Below, one piece after another: positions 8,191-16,459 of a DNA stretch of 64,000 nucleotides. This stretch comes from Actinoalloteichus caeruleus DSM 43889 (GTDB taxonomy: Bacteria > Actinomycetota > Actinomycetes > Mycobacteriales > Pseudonocardiaceae), in contig NZ_AUBJ02000001.1 in assembly GCF_000429185.2 (NCBI RefSeq), positions 4,154,001-4,218,000 of the forward strand, given 5' to 3'. The stretch's first letter is position 1, and each line of letters begins with the position of its first letter. Below the pieces are notes generated by a model. It was not told where the DNA came from, made no database searches, and was given only the letters and a program-made list of their open reading frames with translations. The translations under genes and the position numbers were made by a program.

Positions 8191-9033
8191 ATGGAACACG
8201 GCATCGTCACCTTCCTGACCGACTACGGCATCGACCCGGTCCGCCTTGGCCATGCGGTGGAGGAGCGCGGGTTCGGGTCCCTGTTCCTCACCGAGCACAC
8301 GCACATCCCCGCCAGCCGCATCACCCCGTGGCCGGTGGGCGCGCCGGTCCCGCGACCCCTGCCCCGCCACTACTCGCACACCTACGACCCGCTGGCCGCA
8401 CTGGCCGCGATCGCGGCGACGACCGAGCGCGTCGGCCTCGGCACCGCCGTGTCGCTGGTCAACCAGCACCACCCGATCACGCTGGCCAAACAGGTCGCGA
8501 GCGTGGACCGCATCTCCGGAGGACGGCTCGAACTGGGCGTCGGCCCTGGTTGGAACAACGAGGAGATGGCCAACCACGGTGTCGACCCGGCGCGGCCGAT
8601 CGCGCGGATGCTGGAGCACGTCGCGGCCATGAGGGCGATCTGGACCGAGGACGAACCGGAGTTCCACGGCGAGTTCGTCGACTTCGACCCGATCTGGTCC
8701 TGGCCCAAACCGGTCCGCCGCCCACCGGTGCTCGTCGCGGGCGTCGGGCCGACCGTGCTGGACCGCGTGTTGAGCCACGGTGACGGCTGGTTACCGCTCC
8801 CGCTCTTCAGCGCGGAGCGGTTCGCCGCGCGCATCGCGGAGCTGCGTTCCCGGGCGGCTGACGTCGGGCGCGCGGTGGACGTCACCCTCTACGGCGGCAG
8901 CCCGGGGGCGCTGGGCTCGTACCACGAGGCGGGGTTCGACCGGGTCCTGTTCGAGTTGCCCGACCACGAGGACCCCGACGACACCCTCCGTGAACTCGAC
9001 CGCTTGGCCGGCGTCATCCACGGGAGGCGGTGA
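8191..9033 (+). CDS. LLM-class F420-dependent oxidoreductase
   Basis: Protein of 280 residues of the luciferase-like monooxygenase superfamily, in the actinomycete F420-dependent subgroup. Diagnostic stretches include TEHTHIPASR near the N-terminus, the hydrophobic strand RVGLGTAVSLVNQHHPITLAKQVASVDRISGGR, GVGPGWNNEEMANHG, and a C-terminal YGGSPGALGSYHEAGFDRVLFELP. A single TIM-barrel domain is expected, with F420 inferred from the family rather than seen. The substrate is unknown. The ATG lacks a Shine-Dalgarno and is probably leaderless. It is presumably controlled by the divergent TetR regulator. Confidence 0.9.
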   Translation: MEHGIVTFLTDYGIDPVRLGHAVEERGFGSLFLTEHTHIPASRITPWPVGAPVPRPLPRHYSHTYDPLAALAAIAATTERVGLGTAVSLVNQHHPITLAKQVASVDRISGGRLELGVGPGWNNEEMANHGVDPARPIARMLEHVAAMRAIWTEDEPEFHGEFVDFDPIWSWPKPVRRPPVLVAGVGPTVLDRVLSHGDGWLPLPLFSAERFAARIAELRSRAADVGRAVDVTLYGGSPGALGSYHEAGFDRVLFELPDHEDPDDTLRELDRLAGVIHGRR

Positions 9034-9448
9034 TCGCGGGTGGGACCTGGGCCGAGCCACGGCCGATCGGCCGACGTGGTCGAGGAGCAGAGGTGGTCGG
9101 ACCCGGGTCACCACGCCAGCCCCGCGCCGGGTGACGGGTTGATCCGGGGCGTCCGGGGCCGTCTCCCACCGGCACCCGCGCGCCACGTGCCGGTGCGTGA
9201 GTGCCACCTCCGAGACACGTGCGATCAGGGGCCCGGGTGCCTCGTCCTCCAGCCAGTCGAAGCGGGGGTGGCCGCCCCGTTCCTGGCCCGGCCTCCTGGC
9301 CGAGATGGCGATCAGGGCCTGGCGACGACCCACCTCCGTCGCGCGTGGGCATCGGTCGCGGCCGCCCGGGAGCTCGGAGTGGCGTCCACCCGGTGACCGG
9401 CGGAACCAGGAAGGCACCACACGGGCCAGGCCCTACGGGTGCCGGGGC
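9034..9448. other. Intergenic, no gene seen
   Basis: Convergent gap between the oxidoreductase and dnaB. Open frames here are Arg/Pro/Gly-rich and unsupported. No convincing terminator was identified. Confidence 0.5.
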
Positions 9449-10810
9449 TCAGGTCTGGGCCATGTCCACGAAACGGCTGTAGTGCAGCTGGTGGGCGACG
9501 GTGATCGTCGAGGTCGGGCCGGCGCGGTGCTTGGCCAGGATGAGGTCGGCCTCGCCCATCCGGGGGTCGTCCCGTTCCCAGGCGTCCGGGCGGTTGATCA
9601 GGAGGACCATGTCCGCGTCCTGCTCCAGCGAGCCGGACTCCCGCAGGTCGGAGAGCATGGGGCGTTTGTCGGTGCGCTGCTCGGGGCCACGGTTCAACTG
9701 GCTGATCGCCACTACCGGGACCTCGAGTTCCTTCGCCAGGAGCTTGAGGTTCCGGGAGAACTCCGAGACCTCCTGCTGGCGGGACTCCACCCGTTTGCCC
9801 GAGGTCATCAGCTGGAGGTAGTCGACGACGACGAGTTTGAGGTCGTTGCGCTGCTTCAGGCGCCGAGCCTTGGCCCGGATCTCCATCATGGTCAGGTTGG
9901 GCGAGTCGTCGACGAAGAGCGGTGCCTCGCTGACCTCGCTCATCCGCCTGGCCAACCGGGTCCAGTCGTCGTCGGACATCCGGCCGCCCCGCATGTCCTG
10001 GAGCCGGATCCGAGCCTCCGCCGAGAGCATGCGCATCACGATCTCGGTCTTGCTCATCTCCAGGGAGAAGATGACGCTGGTCATGCCGTGCTTGATGGAG
10101 CAGGACCTGGCGAAGTCCAGCCCCAGGGTGGACTTGCCGACACCGGGACGCGCGGCCACGATGATCATCTGGCCCGGGTGGAGGCCGTTGGTCACGGCGT
10201 CCAGATCCGTGAAGCCGCTGGGGACCCCGAGGGACATCCCCCCTCGCGACGCGATGGCGTCGATCTCGTCCATCGTCGGCTGGAGCAGGTCCTCCAGCAC
10301 CGAGTAGTCCTCCGAGGTGCGCCGTTCCGTCACCTCGTAGATGGAGGACTGGGCGCGGTCGACCACGTCGTCGATGTCGGCGCCCTCCGCGCCGTGGTAG
10401 CCGAGCTGGACGATGCGGGTGCCGGCCTCGACGAGCCGTCGCAACACCGCCTTCTCCGCGACGATCTCCGCGTAGTAGCCCGCGTTGGCCGCGGTGGGCA
10501 CGGTCGCGATCAGGGTGTGGATGTAGGGAGCACCACCGACCCTGGTCAGCTCCCCCCGGCGTTCCAGTTCCGCCGAGACGGTGATCGGGTCGGCCGGTTC
10601 ACCCCGCCCGTAGAGGTCGAGGACGCAGTCGTAGATCGACTGGTGTGCCGGGCGGTAGAAGTCGTTGGGCGTGATGACCTCGACCACGTCCGCGATCGCG
10701 TCCTTGCTCAGCAACATGCCGCCCAGTACCGACTGCTCGGCCGTCAGGTCCTGGGGTGGCTGCCGCTCGAAGCCCTCCGGCGTGGCAGCTCGCTCGTCGG
10801 TCAGCGCCAC
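9449..10810 (-). CDS. dnaB: Replicative DNA helicase DnaB
   Basis: Protein of 453 residues. It is the hexameric 5'-3' helicase that unwinds DNA at the replication fork. The N-terminal DnaB domain (PPQDLTAEQSVLGGMLLS) is followed by the RecA-like motor with Walker A ARPGVGKST (about 220-228), Walker B KLVVVDYLQLM, and SQLNRGPEQR. No intein interrupts it, unlike many actinobacterial and mycobacterial dnaB genes. The GTG chosen has GAGGGGG just upstream and gives the usual N-terminus; an in-frame start 25 codons earlier lacks a ribosome site. It lies 474 bp beyond rplI, so the pair is split by a DnaA-box array and may have its own promoter. Confidence 0.98.
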   Translation of the reverse strand: MALTDERAATPEGFERQPPQDLTAEQSVLGGMLLSKDAIADVVEVITPNDFYRPAHQSIYDCVLDLYGRGEPADPITVSAELERRGELTRVGGAPYIHTLIATVPTAANAGYYAEIVAEKAVLRRLVEAGTRIVQLGYHGAEGADIDDVVDRAQSSIYEVTERRTSEDYSVLEDLLQPTMDEIDAIASRGGMSLGVPSGFTDLDAVTNGLHPGQMIIVAARPGVGKSTLGLDFARSCSIKHGMTSVIFSLEMSKTEIVMRMLSAEARIRLQDMRGGRMSDDDWTRLARRMSEVSEAPLFVDDSPNLTMMEIRAKARRLKQRNDLKLVVVDYLQLMTSGKRVESRQQEVSEFSRNLKLLAKELEVPVVAISQLNRGPEQRTDKRPMLSDLRESGSLEQDADMVLLINRPDAWERDDPRMGEADLILAKHRAGPTSTITVAHQLHYSRFVDMAQT

Positions 10811-10945
10811 CTGTCCCCCTCGAACTCCTGTGGTGTCGGTCTCGGTCTGGTCCCGGCCCCAGCTGGGCGCGACAGCGCAGCGCACCGCCGTGCGGGCACG
10901 CTAGGACGCCCCGGCGTGCCCAGGCAAACAGGCATGGGGGCAGCC

Positions 10946-11075
10946 TGTGGACAACCTGGGGACAACCTGGGGCGGGTTGACCACATTTCGGTGGAGAACT
11001 GGGGATAACTTGGGGACAACTCACGGCACCCCCGACATCAGTGCAGGTCAGGGGCTGTGGATAACTTGTGGATAA
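10946..11075 (-). promoter_or_regulatory. Six-copy DnaA-box array in three phased doublets
   Basis: Boxes, written on the plus strand, are TGTGGACAA (10946), TGGGGACAA (10957), TGGGGATAA (11000), TGGGGACAA (11011), TGTGGATAA (11056) and TGTGGATAA (11067). All have the same orientation; on the minus strand they read TTGTCCACA or TTATCCACA-type. Two are perfect E. coli-type boxes, one is a perfect actinobacterial-type box and three have one mismatch (C for A at position 8). Start-to-start distance inside every doublet is 11 bp, and doublets are 54 and 56 bp apart. Confidence 0.85.
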
Positions 11076-11190
11076 ACTGACGGCCGGTTGTGCGGCGTGT
11101 CGGTCCAAGTTGTGAATTCGGCGTGTCGCGCCTGTTCCTCACCGGCACCGCCGGGAACGCACGACCTGTCGCGGAGGGCCGGAACGACAC

Positions 11191-11236
11191 GGACCCCACG
11201 TGTCGCACCGATCAGGAGCGGGACACGTGGGGGTCC
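11191..11236 (-). terminator. Hairpin after rplI
   Basis: GGACCCCACGTGTC pairs with GACACGTGGGGGTCC (one bulged G) across a 17-nt loop. It lies 48 nt beyond the rplI stop and could end the rpsF-ssb-rpsR-rplI transcript. Confidence 0.5.
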
Positions 11237-11283
11237 GTCAGTCACTACGGCACCGCTGCCGGGGTTCGCCCGGTCGCGGAGCC

Positions 11284-11739
11284 TCAGCTCGCGGCGACGA
11301 CCTCGAGCCGCAGGTCGACCTTGACGTCAGGGTGAAGGCGGACGTCAACGCCGTACTTGCCGGTCTTCTTGATGTGGCCGCGCAGCTGCACGGCCCGCTT
11401 GTCGAGCAGGGGGCCACCGGCGGCCTTGACGGCCGAGACGACGTCGGCCGTGGTGACCGAGCCGAACAGCTTGCCGGAGTCGGCGCTGGCACGGACCTCG
11501 TACCGGACCGGACCCAGGTTGTCCAGCGTCGCCTTGACCTCCTTGGCGTGGTCGAGGTCGCGGATCCGCCGGGACTCCTGGGAGCGGCGGATCGTGGCCA
11601 CCTGCTTCTCCGCGCCCTTGGTCGCCAGGATGGCGTAGCCGCGGGGAACGAGGTAGTTGCGGCCGTAACCGTCCTTGACCTCGACGATGTCGCCCGGGCC
11701 ACCGAGTCCCGTCACGTCCGTGGTGAGGATGAGCTTCAT
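11284..11739 (-). CDS. rplI: 50S ribosomal protein bL9
   Basis: Protein of 151 residues, normal length for L9. The N-terminal 23S-binding domain begins [36 protein letters not shown] and is followed by the long central helix and a C-terminal domain ([26 protein letters not shown]). It bridges the L1 stalk base on the large subunit. It is the fourth gene of an rpsF-ssb-rpsR-rplI operon, 18 bp after rpsR, with GAAGAGGATCGAAG upstream of the ATG. Confidence 0.98.
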   Translation of the reverse strand: MKLILTTDVTGLGGPGDIVEVKDGYGRNYLVPRGYAILATKGAEKQVATIRRSQESRRIRDLDHAKEVKATLDNLGPVRYEVRASADSGKLFGSVTTADVVSAVKAAGGPLLDKRAVQLRGHIKKTGKYGVDVRLHPDVKVDLRLEVVAAS

Positions 11740-11757
11740 CTTCGATCCTCTTCCTGG

Positions 11758-12006
11758 TCAGCGAGCGGTGGAGGTGTAGGGCAACAACGCCATCTCGCGG
11801 GCGTTCTTCACCGCGACGGCGACATCACGCTGGTGCTGGCTGCAGTTGCCGGTCACCCGACGGGCGCGGATCTTGCCGCGGTCGGAGATGTACTTCCGCA
11901 GCAGCGTGGTGTCCTTGTAGTCGATGTTCGTCAGAACACCCTTCCGGGCGTCCTTGCAGAAGACGCAAACCTTCTTCTTGGGCTTGCGAACGGGTGGCTT
12001 GGCCAT
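11758..12006 (-). CDS. rpsR: 30S ribosomal protein bS18, zinc-binding (C+) type
   Basis: Protein of 82 residues. It binds S6 on the platform of the small subunit. A CVFC pair near residue 14 and a CSQH motif near residue 54 suggest the zinc-ribbon (C+) paralogue; actinomycetes often carry a second, cysteine-free copy elsewhere that is used in zinc limitation. It lies 70 bp after ssb in the operon. The start is well supported by GGGAGTAACACC. Confidence 0.97.
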   Translation of the reverse strand: MAKPPVRKPKKKVCVFCKDARKGVLTNIDYKDTTLLRKYISDRGKIRARRVTGNCSQHQRDVAVAVKNAREMALLPYTSTAR

Positions 12007-12076
12007 CTGGTGTTACTCCCGAAACTCGTCAGATCTTCGACGGGGCGGCGCGTGCCGTGGTTGATCCGGGACCGGA

Positions 12077-12568
12077 TCAAAACGGCGGCTCGTCGTCGTA
12101 TCCGCCACTGTTGCCGCCGGAACCGGCCGGCGGTGCGGAGCCCCACGGGTCGTCCGAGGGCGCGGCGGCGGGCGCGCCGCCACCGAATCCGCCGGAACCG
12201 CCGCCACGGCTGACCTTGTTCACCTTCGCCGTGGCGTAGCGCAGCGACGGACCGATCTCGTCGACGTCCATCTCGATCACGGTGCGCTTCTCGCCGTTGG
12301 ACTCGAAGCTCCGCTGCTTGAGCCGGCCCTGCACGACCACCCGCATGCCTCGCTGGAGCGACTCGGCGACGTTCTCCGCCGCCTGCCGCCAGATGCTGCA
12401 CCGCAGGAACAGCGCCTCGCCGTCCTTCCACTCGCCGCTCTGGCGGTCGAAGGTGCGCGGGGTGGAGGCGACCGTGAAGCTGGCCACCGCCGCTCCGGTC
12501 TTGGTGAACCGCAGGTCCGGGTCGGCGGTGAGGTTGCCGACCACCGTGATTACCGTGTCACCGGCCAT
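12077..12568 (-). CDS. ssb: Single-stranded DNA-binding protein
   Basis: Protein of 163 residues. The OB fold (residues 1-115) begins [25 protein letters not shown] Gly/Pro/Ala-rich flexible linker follows, and the acidic tip DDEPPF is the standard docking peptide for replication and repair partners. It coats single-stranded DNA as a tetramer. Its place between rpsF and rpsR is the canonical bacterial arrangement; it starts 22 bp after rpsF. Confidence 0.98.
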   Translation of the reverse strand: MAGDTVITVVGNLTADPDLRFTKTGAAVASFTVASTPRTFDRQSGEWKDGEALFLRCSIWRQAAENVAESLQRGMRVVVQGRLKQRSFESNGEKRTVIEMDVDEIGPSLRYATAKVNKVSRGGGSGGFGGGAPAAAPSDDPWGSAPPAGSGGNSGGYDDEPPF

Positions 12569-12590
12569 CGTGGGTCACGCCTCTCGCTGG

Positions 12591-12887
12591 TCAGGACTTG
12601 GCGGTCTCGCGGCGGAGCACCTTGGTCCGGAGCACCGACTCGGTCAGGGAGAGCTGGCGGTCCAGCTCCTTCACCGTGTCGGAGTCGGCACGCAGGTCGA
12701 GGACGGCGTAGATGCCCTCGCTGTGCTTGTTGATCTCGAAGGAGAGGCGACGGCGACCCCACACCTCGACGTTCTCGACCTCGCCGCCACCCGTGCGGAT
12801 GACGTTGAGGAAGGTGTCGAGCGAGGGAGCCACGGTGCGCTCGTCCAGACTCGGGTCCAGGATGACCATGACCTCGTAATGACGCAT
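12591..12887 (-). CDS. rpsF: 30S ribosomal protein bS6
   Basis: Protein of 98 residues starting [21 protein letters not shown], the standard S6 fold, which partners S18. It is the first gene of the operon and has a near-perfect ribosome-binding site (AGGAGGTGA) nine bases upstream. In several phyla the S6:S18 complex represses its own mRNA by binding the leader; a stem-loop in this leader could serve that role. Confidence 0.98.
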   Translation of the reverse strand: MRHYEVMVILDPSLDERTVAPSLDTFLNVIRTGGGEVENVEVWGRRRLSFEINKHSEGIYAVLDLRADSDTVKELDRQLSLTESVLRTKVLRRETAKS

Positions 12888-12972
12888 GACTGACCTTCAC
12901 CTCCTGTGGGCTTGGTGGCCACGGGCTCTCCGTGGCAGGAGGGTCGTCGCGTCAGCAACGGCGTCCACCGTA
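12888..12972 (-). promoter_or_regulatory. rpsF promoter and leader with stem-loop
   Basis: On the minus strand, TGCTACGGT (an extended -10, hexamer at 12967-12972) is followed about 35 nt later by a 7-bp hairpin, GCCACGG-AGAGC-CCGTGGC (12918-12936), then AGGAGGTGA and the ATG. The leader is about 75 nt. A regulatory S6:S18 role is inference only. Confidence 0.4.
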
Positions 12973-13153
12973 GCAGCGTCGGCCGGCACCGGGTCCTCGG
13001 CCTCCCCTCGTCCTCGGGGGATGAGGTGGGCCACACCAGCGACGACGTGCCGGTACCCCACTGGCCGGCCGCCGGCGAGGCGACGTCGTCGGCGTCGGGC
13101 GGACCACGGGCGGCCGGCAGCCACTGATCCGCCCACGGGGCCAACCGGGCAGC

Positions 13154-13166
13154 TAGGCTCGGGGCC
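13154..13166 (+). promoter_or_regulatory. -10 box of a probably leaderless promoter
   Basis: TAGGCT ends seven bases before the ATG of nfo. No ribosome-binding site is present. Confidence 0.45.
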
Positions 13167-13940
13167 ATGCTCATCGGTGCCCACGTCGGTGACGACGATC
13201 CGCTCAACGAGGCCGAGGCCAGGGGCGCCGAGGTCGTGCAGGTCTTCCTCGCTGACCCCAAGAGCTGGAAGGCCGCCACGCCCCACCCCCAGGCGGAGCC
13301 ACTCCGCGCCGCGGGGGTCCAGCTCTTCGTCCACTCGCCCTACGTCATCAACGTCGCCTCCACCAACAACCGGATCCGGATCCCCTCCCGCAAGCTCCTG
13401 CTGTCCCATGCCGAGGCGGCGGCGGCCTCGGGCGCGGCCGGTCTGGTCGTCCACGGCGGGCACGCCCGCAAGGGCGAGCCGGAGGACGTGGGGATCGAGA
13501 ACTGGCGCAAGCTCTTCGGCCGGCAGCACGCCGAGGGGGGCTTCCCGGTTCCCGTCCTGGTGGAGAACACCGCGGGAGGTGACGGCGCGCTCGCCCGGCG
13601 GTTCGACGTGCTGGCCCGCCTGTGGGACGCGATCGGCGAGTACGAACCGGGCTTCTGCCTCGACACCTGCCACGCCTTCGCCGCGGGTGAGGACCTGGGC
13701 GACGTGGTCGACCGGGTCCGGTCCATCACCGGCCGGATCGACCTGGTGCACCTGAACAGTTCCCGGGACCCGTTCGGTTCCTCCCGTGACCGCCACGCCA
13801 ACATCGGGGACGGCACGATCGACCCCGAGCTGCTGGTCAGCGTCTGCTCGGCGGCGAACGCCCCGGTGGTGGTGGAGACTCCGTCCGAGGGGCAGGCGGA
13901 GGACATCGCCTTCCTGCGCGGCAGGCTGGGCGCGGGCTGA
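13167..13940 (+). CDS. nfo: Endonuclease IV (deoxyribonuclease IV)
   Basis: Protein of 257 residues, an AP endonuclease of base-excision repair. A TIM barrel with a three-metal site is indicated by the family motifs: LIGAHVG at the N-terminus, FVHSPYVINVAS, LVVHGGH, VLVENTAGG, GFCLDTCHAFAAGED, LVHLNSSRDPFGSSRDRHANIGDG and VVVETPSEG. It diverges from rpsF with about 280 bp between. It is slightly shorter than the E. coli enzyme but contains all ligand regions. Expression is probably from a leaderless transcript. Confidence 0.95.
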   Translation: MLIGAHVGDDDPLNEAEARGAEVVQVFLADPKSWKAATPHPQAEPLRAAGVQLFVHSPYVINVASTNNRIRIPSRKLLLSHAEAAAASGAAGLVVHGGHARKGEPEDVGIENWRKLFGRQHAEGGFPVPVLVENTAGGDGALARRFDVLARLWDAIGEYEPGFCLDTCHAFAAGEDLGDVVDRVRSITGRIDLVHLNSSRDPFGSSRDRHANIGDGTIDPELLVSVCSAANAPVVVETPSEGQAEDIAFLRGRLGAG

Positions 13941-14146
13941 ACGGCGCGGGTGCCGCCGGCCGGGCCCGCGCGGACGACGACGACCAGCGACGGGACGACG
14001 GGACGAGTCCTCGGATGACGGGAGTTGGACCGGCCCGCCGCGTCCGACTCGCCACCGGTGGGCTGGTGCCCTCGCGGTGGCTGAGGGAGCGGGGGGAGAC
14101 CGGCCAGTGGTCAGGCTGACGGAGCGGGCACAGTCAGGTGGATGAG

Positions 14147-15784
14147 ATGCGGGGCGAGGAAGGGGTCGGCGCCGGCCCGGCGGCCGACGGAGCCGAGAAC
14201 CGACCGGCTGGTCGGGCGCGCGGGTTGGCGGGACCGAGTACCGCCAACCGGCTCACCCGGTACGGGCTGGCGCTGGTGGTCCTGCTCAGCGGGCTGACGC
14301 TGCTGGCGGGATACGCCAACAAGGCCCGCTGCACCGGACCCGAGTTCGACGAGTACGGGCGCAGCGGCCCGATGTACAAGGAACGGATCGACGGCGACGT
14401 CTGCTACTCCGACATCCAGCACCTGTGGCTGGGCCGGGACATCGACAAGCACGTCTTCCCGTACCTCGACGGCAGCCTGAACGAGTACGGGCAGCCCGAG
14501 GGCGGCACCGTCGAGTACCCGGTGCTGACCGGCGTGGTCATCTGGGCTGGCGCGATCTTCGCCCACAACGACGCCGAGTTCCTGCTCGGGTCGGCGCTGG
14601 TGATGGCCCCCTTCGGCCTGCTGACGGCGTGGATGCTCGGTGGGCTCTCCCGGTGGCGCGCCCTGATCTGGGCGCTGGGACCGCCCGTCGTGCTGTACGC
14701 CTTCCACAACTGGGACCTGCCGGTGGTGCTCTGCGCGGTCGCCGCCGTGTACGTCGTGCACCGGGGCTGGGGGAGGCGGGGCGCGCACCGGCCGCTGACG
14801 GATCGGGCGTTGGTCGCCTCGGTCCTGCTCGCGCTCGGGTTCGCCTTCAAGATCTACCCGGGTGTCTTCGTCCTGCCGCTGCTGCTCTACGTCCTGACGG
14901 GGGGCATCGGTGGCCGGGAGTTGCCGGCCTCGGTCCGGCGGGCGGGGCGGCGCCTCGACCCGGCCGGCGCCATGCGGGTGGCGTTCGCCGCCGTCGTGAC
15001 GGTCGTGCTGGTGAACCTGCCGTTCATGCTGCTCGGGTTCGAGGGCTGGCGGGCCTCCTTCGAGTTCCAGGGCAACCGCAAGGTCGACCTGACGACGAAC
15101 TCGATCTGGTACTGGGGCTTCCGGCCGTGGTCCAATCCCGACAACGGCGCCTTCCAGGCCGCGATGGACGTGCTGTCGCCGACCCTGATGCTGGCCTCGT
15201 TCGCACTCGCCTGCTGGCTGGGGTGGCGGCGTTTCCAGCGGGAGGGCACCTACCCCTGGATCGCGGTCTCGGCGGCGATGCTCTGCGGCTTCCTGCTGCT
15301 GCACAAGGTGCACTCCCCCCAGTACACGCTGTGGCTGTTGCCGTTCTTCGTGCTCATGCGCATCCGGTGGCAGTGGATCGCCGCCTACTTCGTCGCGGAC
15401 CTGGCCATGGGGATCGGGATCTTCCGGTGGTACTACATCACCACCTGGGGCTTGCCGCCGACCATCTACGACGGTTTCGCGCCGCAGGCGGTCATGATCG
15501 GGGTCTGGGGGCGGGCCGCCCTGTTGTTGGCGTTGTTCTTCGTGTTCCTGAACAGCCGGTCGACGGTGGACGGTGAACCCGCGCCCAGTCCGCGCCGCCG
15601 GCGGCCGGGGCTGAGCCGGTCGCCGGCCCAGGCGGCCGTGTCGGCGGGAGCCGTGGCGCGGGGCGGGGACCCGGCGGAGCCGGGCACCGGCGCGGCGGAC
15701 GCTCCGGTGGGACGGGAGGACGACCTGGGTGGCGACGCCGAGGGCACCGCCGAACGCGGCGTACCCCCGGGGGATGTGAGGTAG
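14147..15784 (+). CDS. GT87-type integral membrane glycosyltransferase
   Basis: Protein of about 545 residues with a short polar N-terminus, around ten membrane segments and a 70-residue Pro/Ala/Gly cytoplasmic tail. GT87 features include YSDIQHLWLGRD and GGTVEYPVLTGVVIW after the first loop (acidic residues near the catalytic site), AFKIYPGVFVLPLLLYVL, and LLHKVHSPQYTLWLLPFF. Family members are polyprenyl-phosphate-mannose-type transferases that build envelope glycolipids or lipoglycans. It corresponds in neighbourhood to M. tuberculosis Rv0051. The ATG chosen has AGGTGG at the right distance; a GTG three codons earlier is possible. Confidence 0.85.
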   Translation: MRGEEGVGAGPAADGAENRPAGRARGLAGPSTANRLTRYGLALVVLLSGLTLLAGYANKARCTGPEFDEYGRSGPMYKERIDGDVCYSDIQHLWLGRDIDKHVFPYLDGSLNEYGQPEGGTVEYPVLTGVVIWAGAIFAHNDAEFLLGSALVMAPFGLLTAWMLGGLSRWRALIWALGPPVVLYAFHNWDLPVVLCAVAAVYVVHRGWGRRGAHRPLTDRALVASVLLALGFAFKIYPGVFVLPLLLYVLTGGIGGRELPASVRRAGRRLDPAGAMRVAFAAVVTVVLVNLPFMLLGFEGWRASFEFQGNRKVDLTTNSIWYWGFRPWSNPDNGAFQAAMDVLSPTLMLASFALACWLGWRRFQREGTYPWIAVSAAMLCGFLLLHKVHSPQYTLWLLPFFVLMRIRWQWIAAYFVADLAMGIGIFRWYYITTWGLPPTIYDGFAPQAVMIGVWGRAALLLALFFVFLNSRSTVDGEPAPSPRRRRPGLSRSPAQAAVSAGAVARGGDPAEPGTGAADAPVGREDDLGGDAEGTAERGVPPGDVR

Positions 15785-15859
15785 CGGCGGCGCAGGCCTG
15801 GTCGGGGGGCGTACCAGGCCGGCGCCACCGAGTCCTAGTGTCGACCATGAGCGCCGTTT

Positions 15860-15892
15860 ACGTAAGCCCTTGGTGGCCTTCCTCGCTTACGT
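15860..15892. repeat. Inverted repeat ACGTAAGC / GCTTACGT
   Basis: Perfect 8-bp arms are separated by 17 bp, in an unusually AT-rich island. It may be an operator or a weak hairpin between the GT87 gene and the following terminator. Confidence 0.4.
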
Positions 15893-15910
15893 TGTGTTGT
15901 TGAGGTGTGA

Positions 15911-15950
15911 ACCGCCGGCAGCGCTGGCCCCGCTCAGGGGCGCGGTTTTT
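15911..15950 (+). terminator. Rho-independent-type terminator with T-run
   Basis: GCCCC-GCTCA-GGGGC, nested in an outer ACCGC/GCGGT pairing, is followed directly by TTTTT. It is the only hairpin in the window with a proper U-tract. It lies 130 nt after the GT87 stop. Confidence 0.55.
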
Positions 15951-16152
15951 AGCCCGAACGGCGTAGATTCTCGTCACGGTCCTGGGTGTTCACGAGTCCA
16001 GCGTGCCTCGGTGGAGGGGCGTTGCTGGTGTGGCTCGGGTGAGTGCTCCGGCCCGCGCGGGTCGCCGGCTCGCGATCAATCGCAAAGATGTTTCACGATT
16101 TCCGTCGGGAGCAGCGCTCCACGAGGCACGAGACCCGACGGGAGTGGTGAGG

Positions 16153-16398
16153 ATGAACCAGGAGGGAGCTGCCGGGTCCGGGTGGCGCAGCAGCAGCCAC
16201 AGCGACGGGCAGTGCGTGGAGGTGCTGTTCGGGGACGGCGTGATCGGCGTCCGGGACTCCAAGCGACCCCGGGAACCAGTCCTGCTGGTGACCAGGATGG
16301 CGTGGCGGCGGTTCCTCCGGGGTCTTCGCCGGGACGAGTTCGTCACCCGGGAGGTACCCGAGGAACTGCGCGACTGGCCCGGTGCCGCCCGCCGATAG
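16153..16398 (+). CDS. DUF397 domain protein
   Basis: Protein of 81 residues. The DUF397 pattern is clear: WRSSSHSDGQCVEV, VIGVRDSKRP, then a helical TRMAWRRFLRG. Such small proteins are abundant in Streptomyces and Pseudonocardiaceae and usually sit next to an XRE/DUF5753 regulator, with which they are thought to act as a toxin-antitoxin-like or signalling pair. No such partner is seen here, so it is an orphan. The basic, Glu-rich C-terminal extension is longer than usual. The ATG is preceded by GGAGTGGTGAGG. Confidence 0.85.
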   Translation: MNQEGAAGSGWRSSSHSDGQCVEVLFGDGVIGVRDSKRPREPVLLVTRMAWRRFLRGLRRDEFVTREVPEELRDWPGAARR

Positions 16399-16447
16399 TT
16401 CACCACCGGGGCGGCGCGTTCGGGGAACACCTGGCGGCGGGAACCCG

Positions 16448-16459
16448 TAGCATCCGGCC
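16448..16459 (+). promoter_or_regulatory. -10 box of a probably leaderless promoter
   Basis: TAGCAT ends six bases before the GTG of the second GT87 gene; no Shine-Dalgarno. Confidence 0.45.

Noticed and set aside
9449-10810. Possible intein in dnaB
   Set aside because: The frame is continuous and of normal helicase length, with all motifs at normal spacing.
9197-11008. Plus-strand open frame of about 600 codons opposite dnaB
   Set aside because: Shadow of dnaB; also crosses the DnaA-box array, which is non-coding.
16085-16100. TGTTTCACGATTT considered as a second parS site
   Set aside because: Only a half-site; the right half does not form the palindrome.
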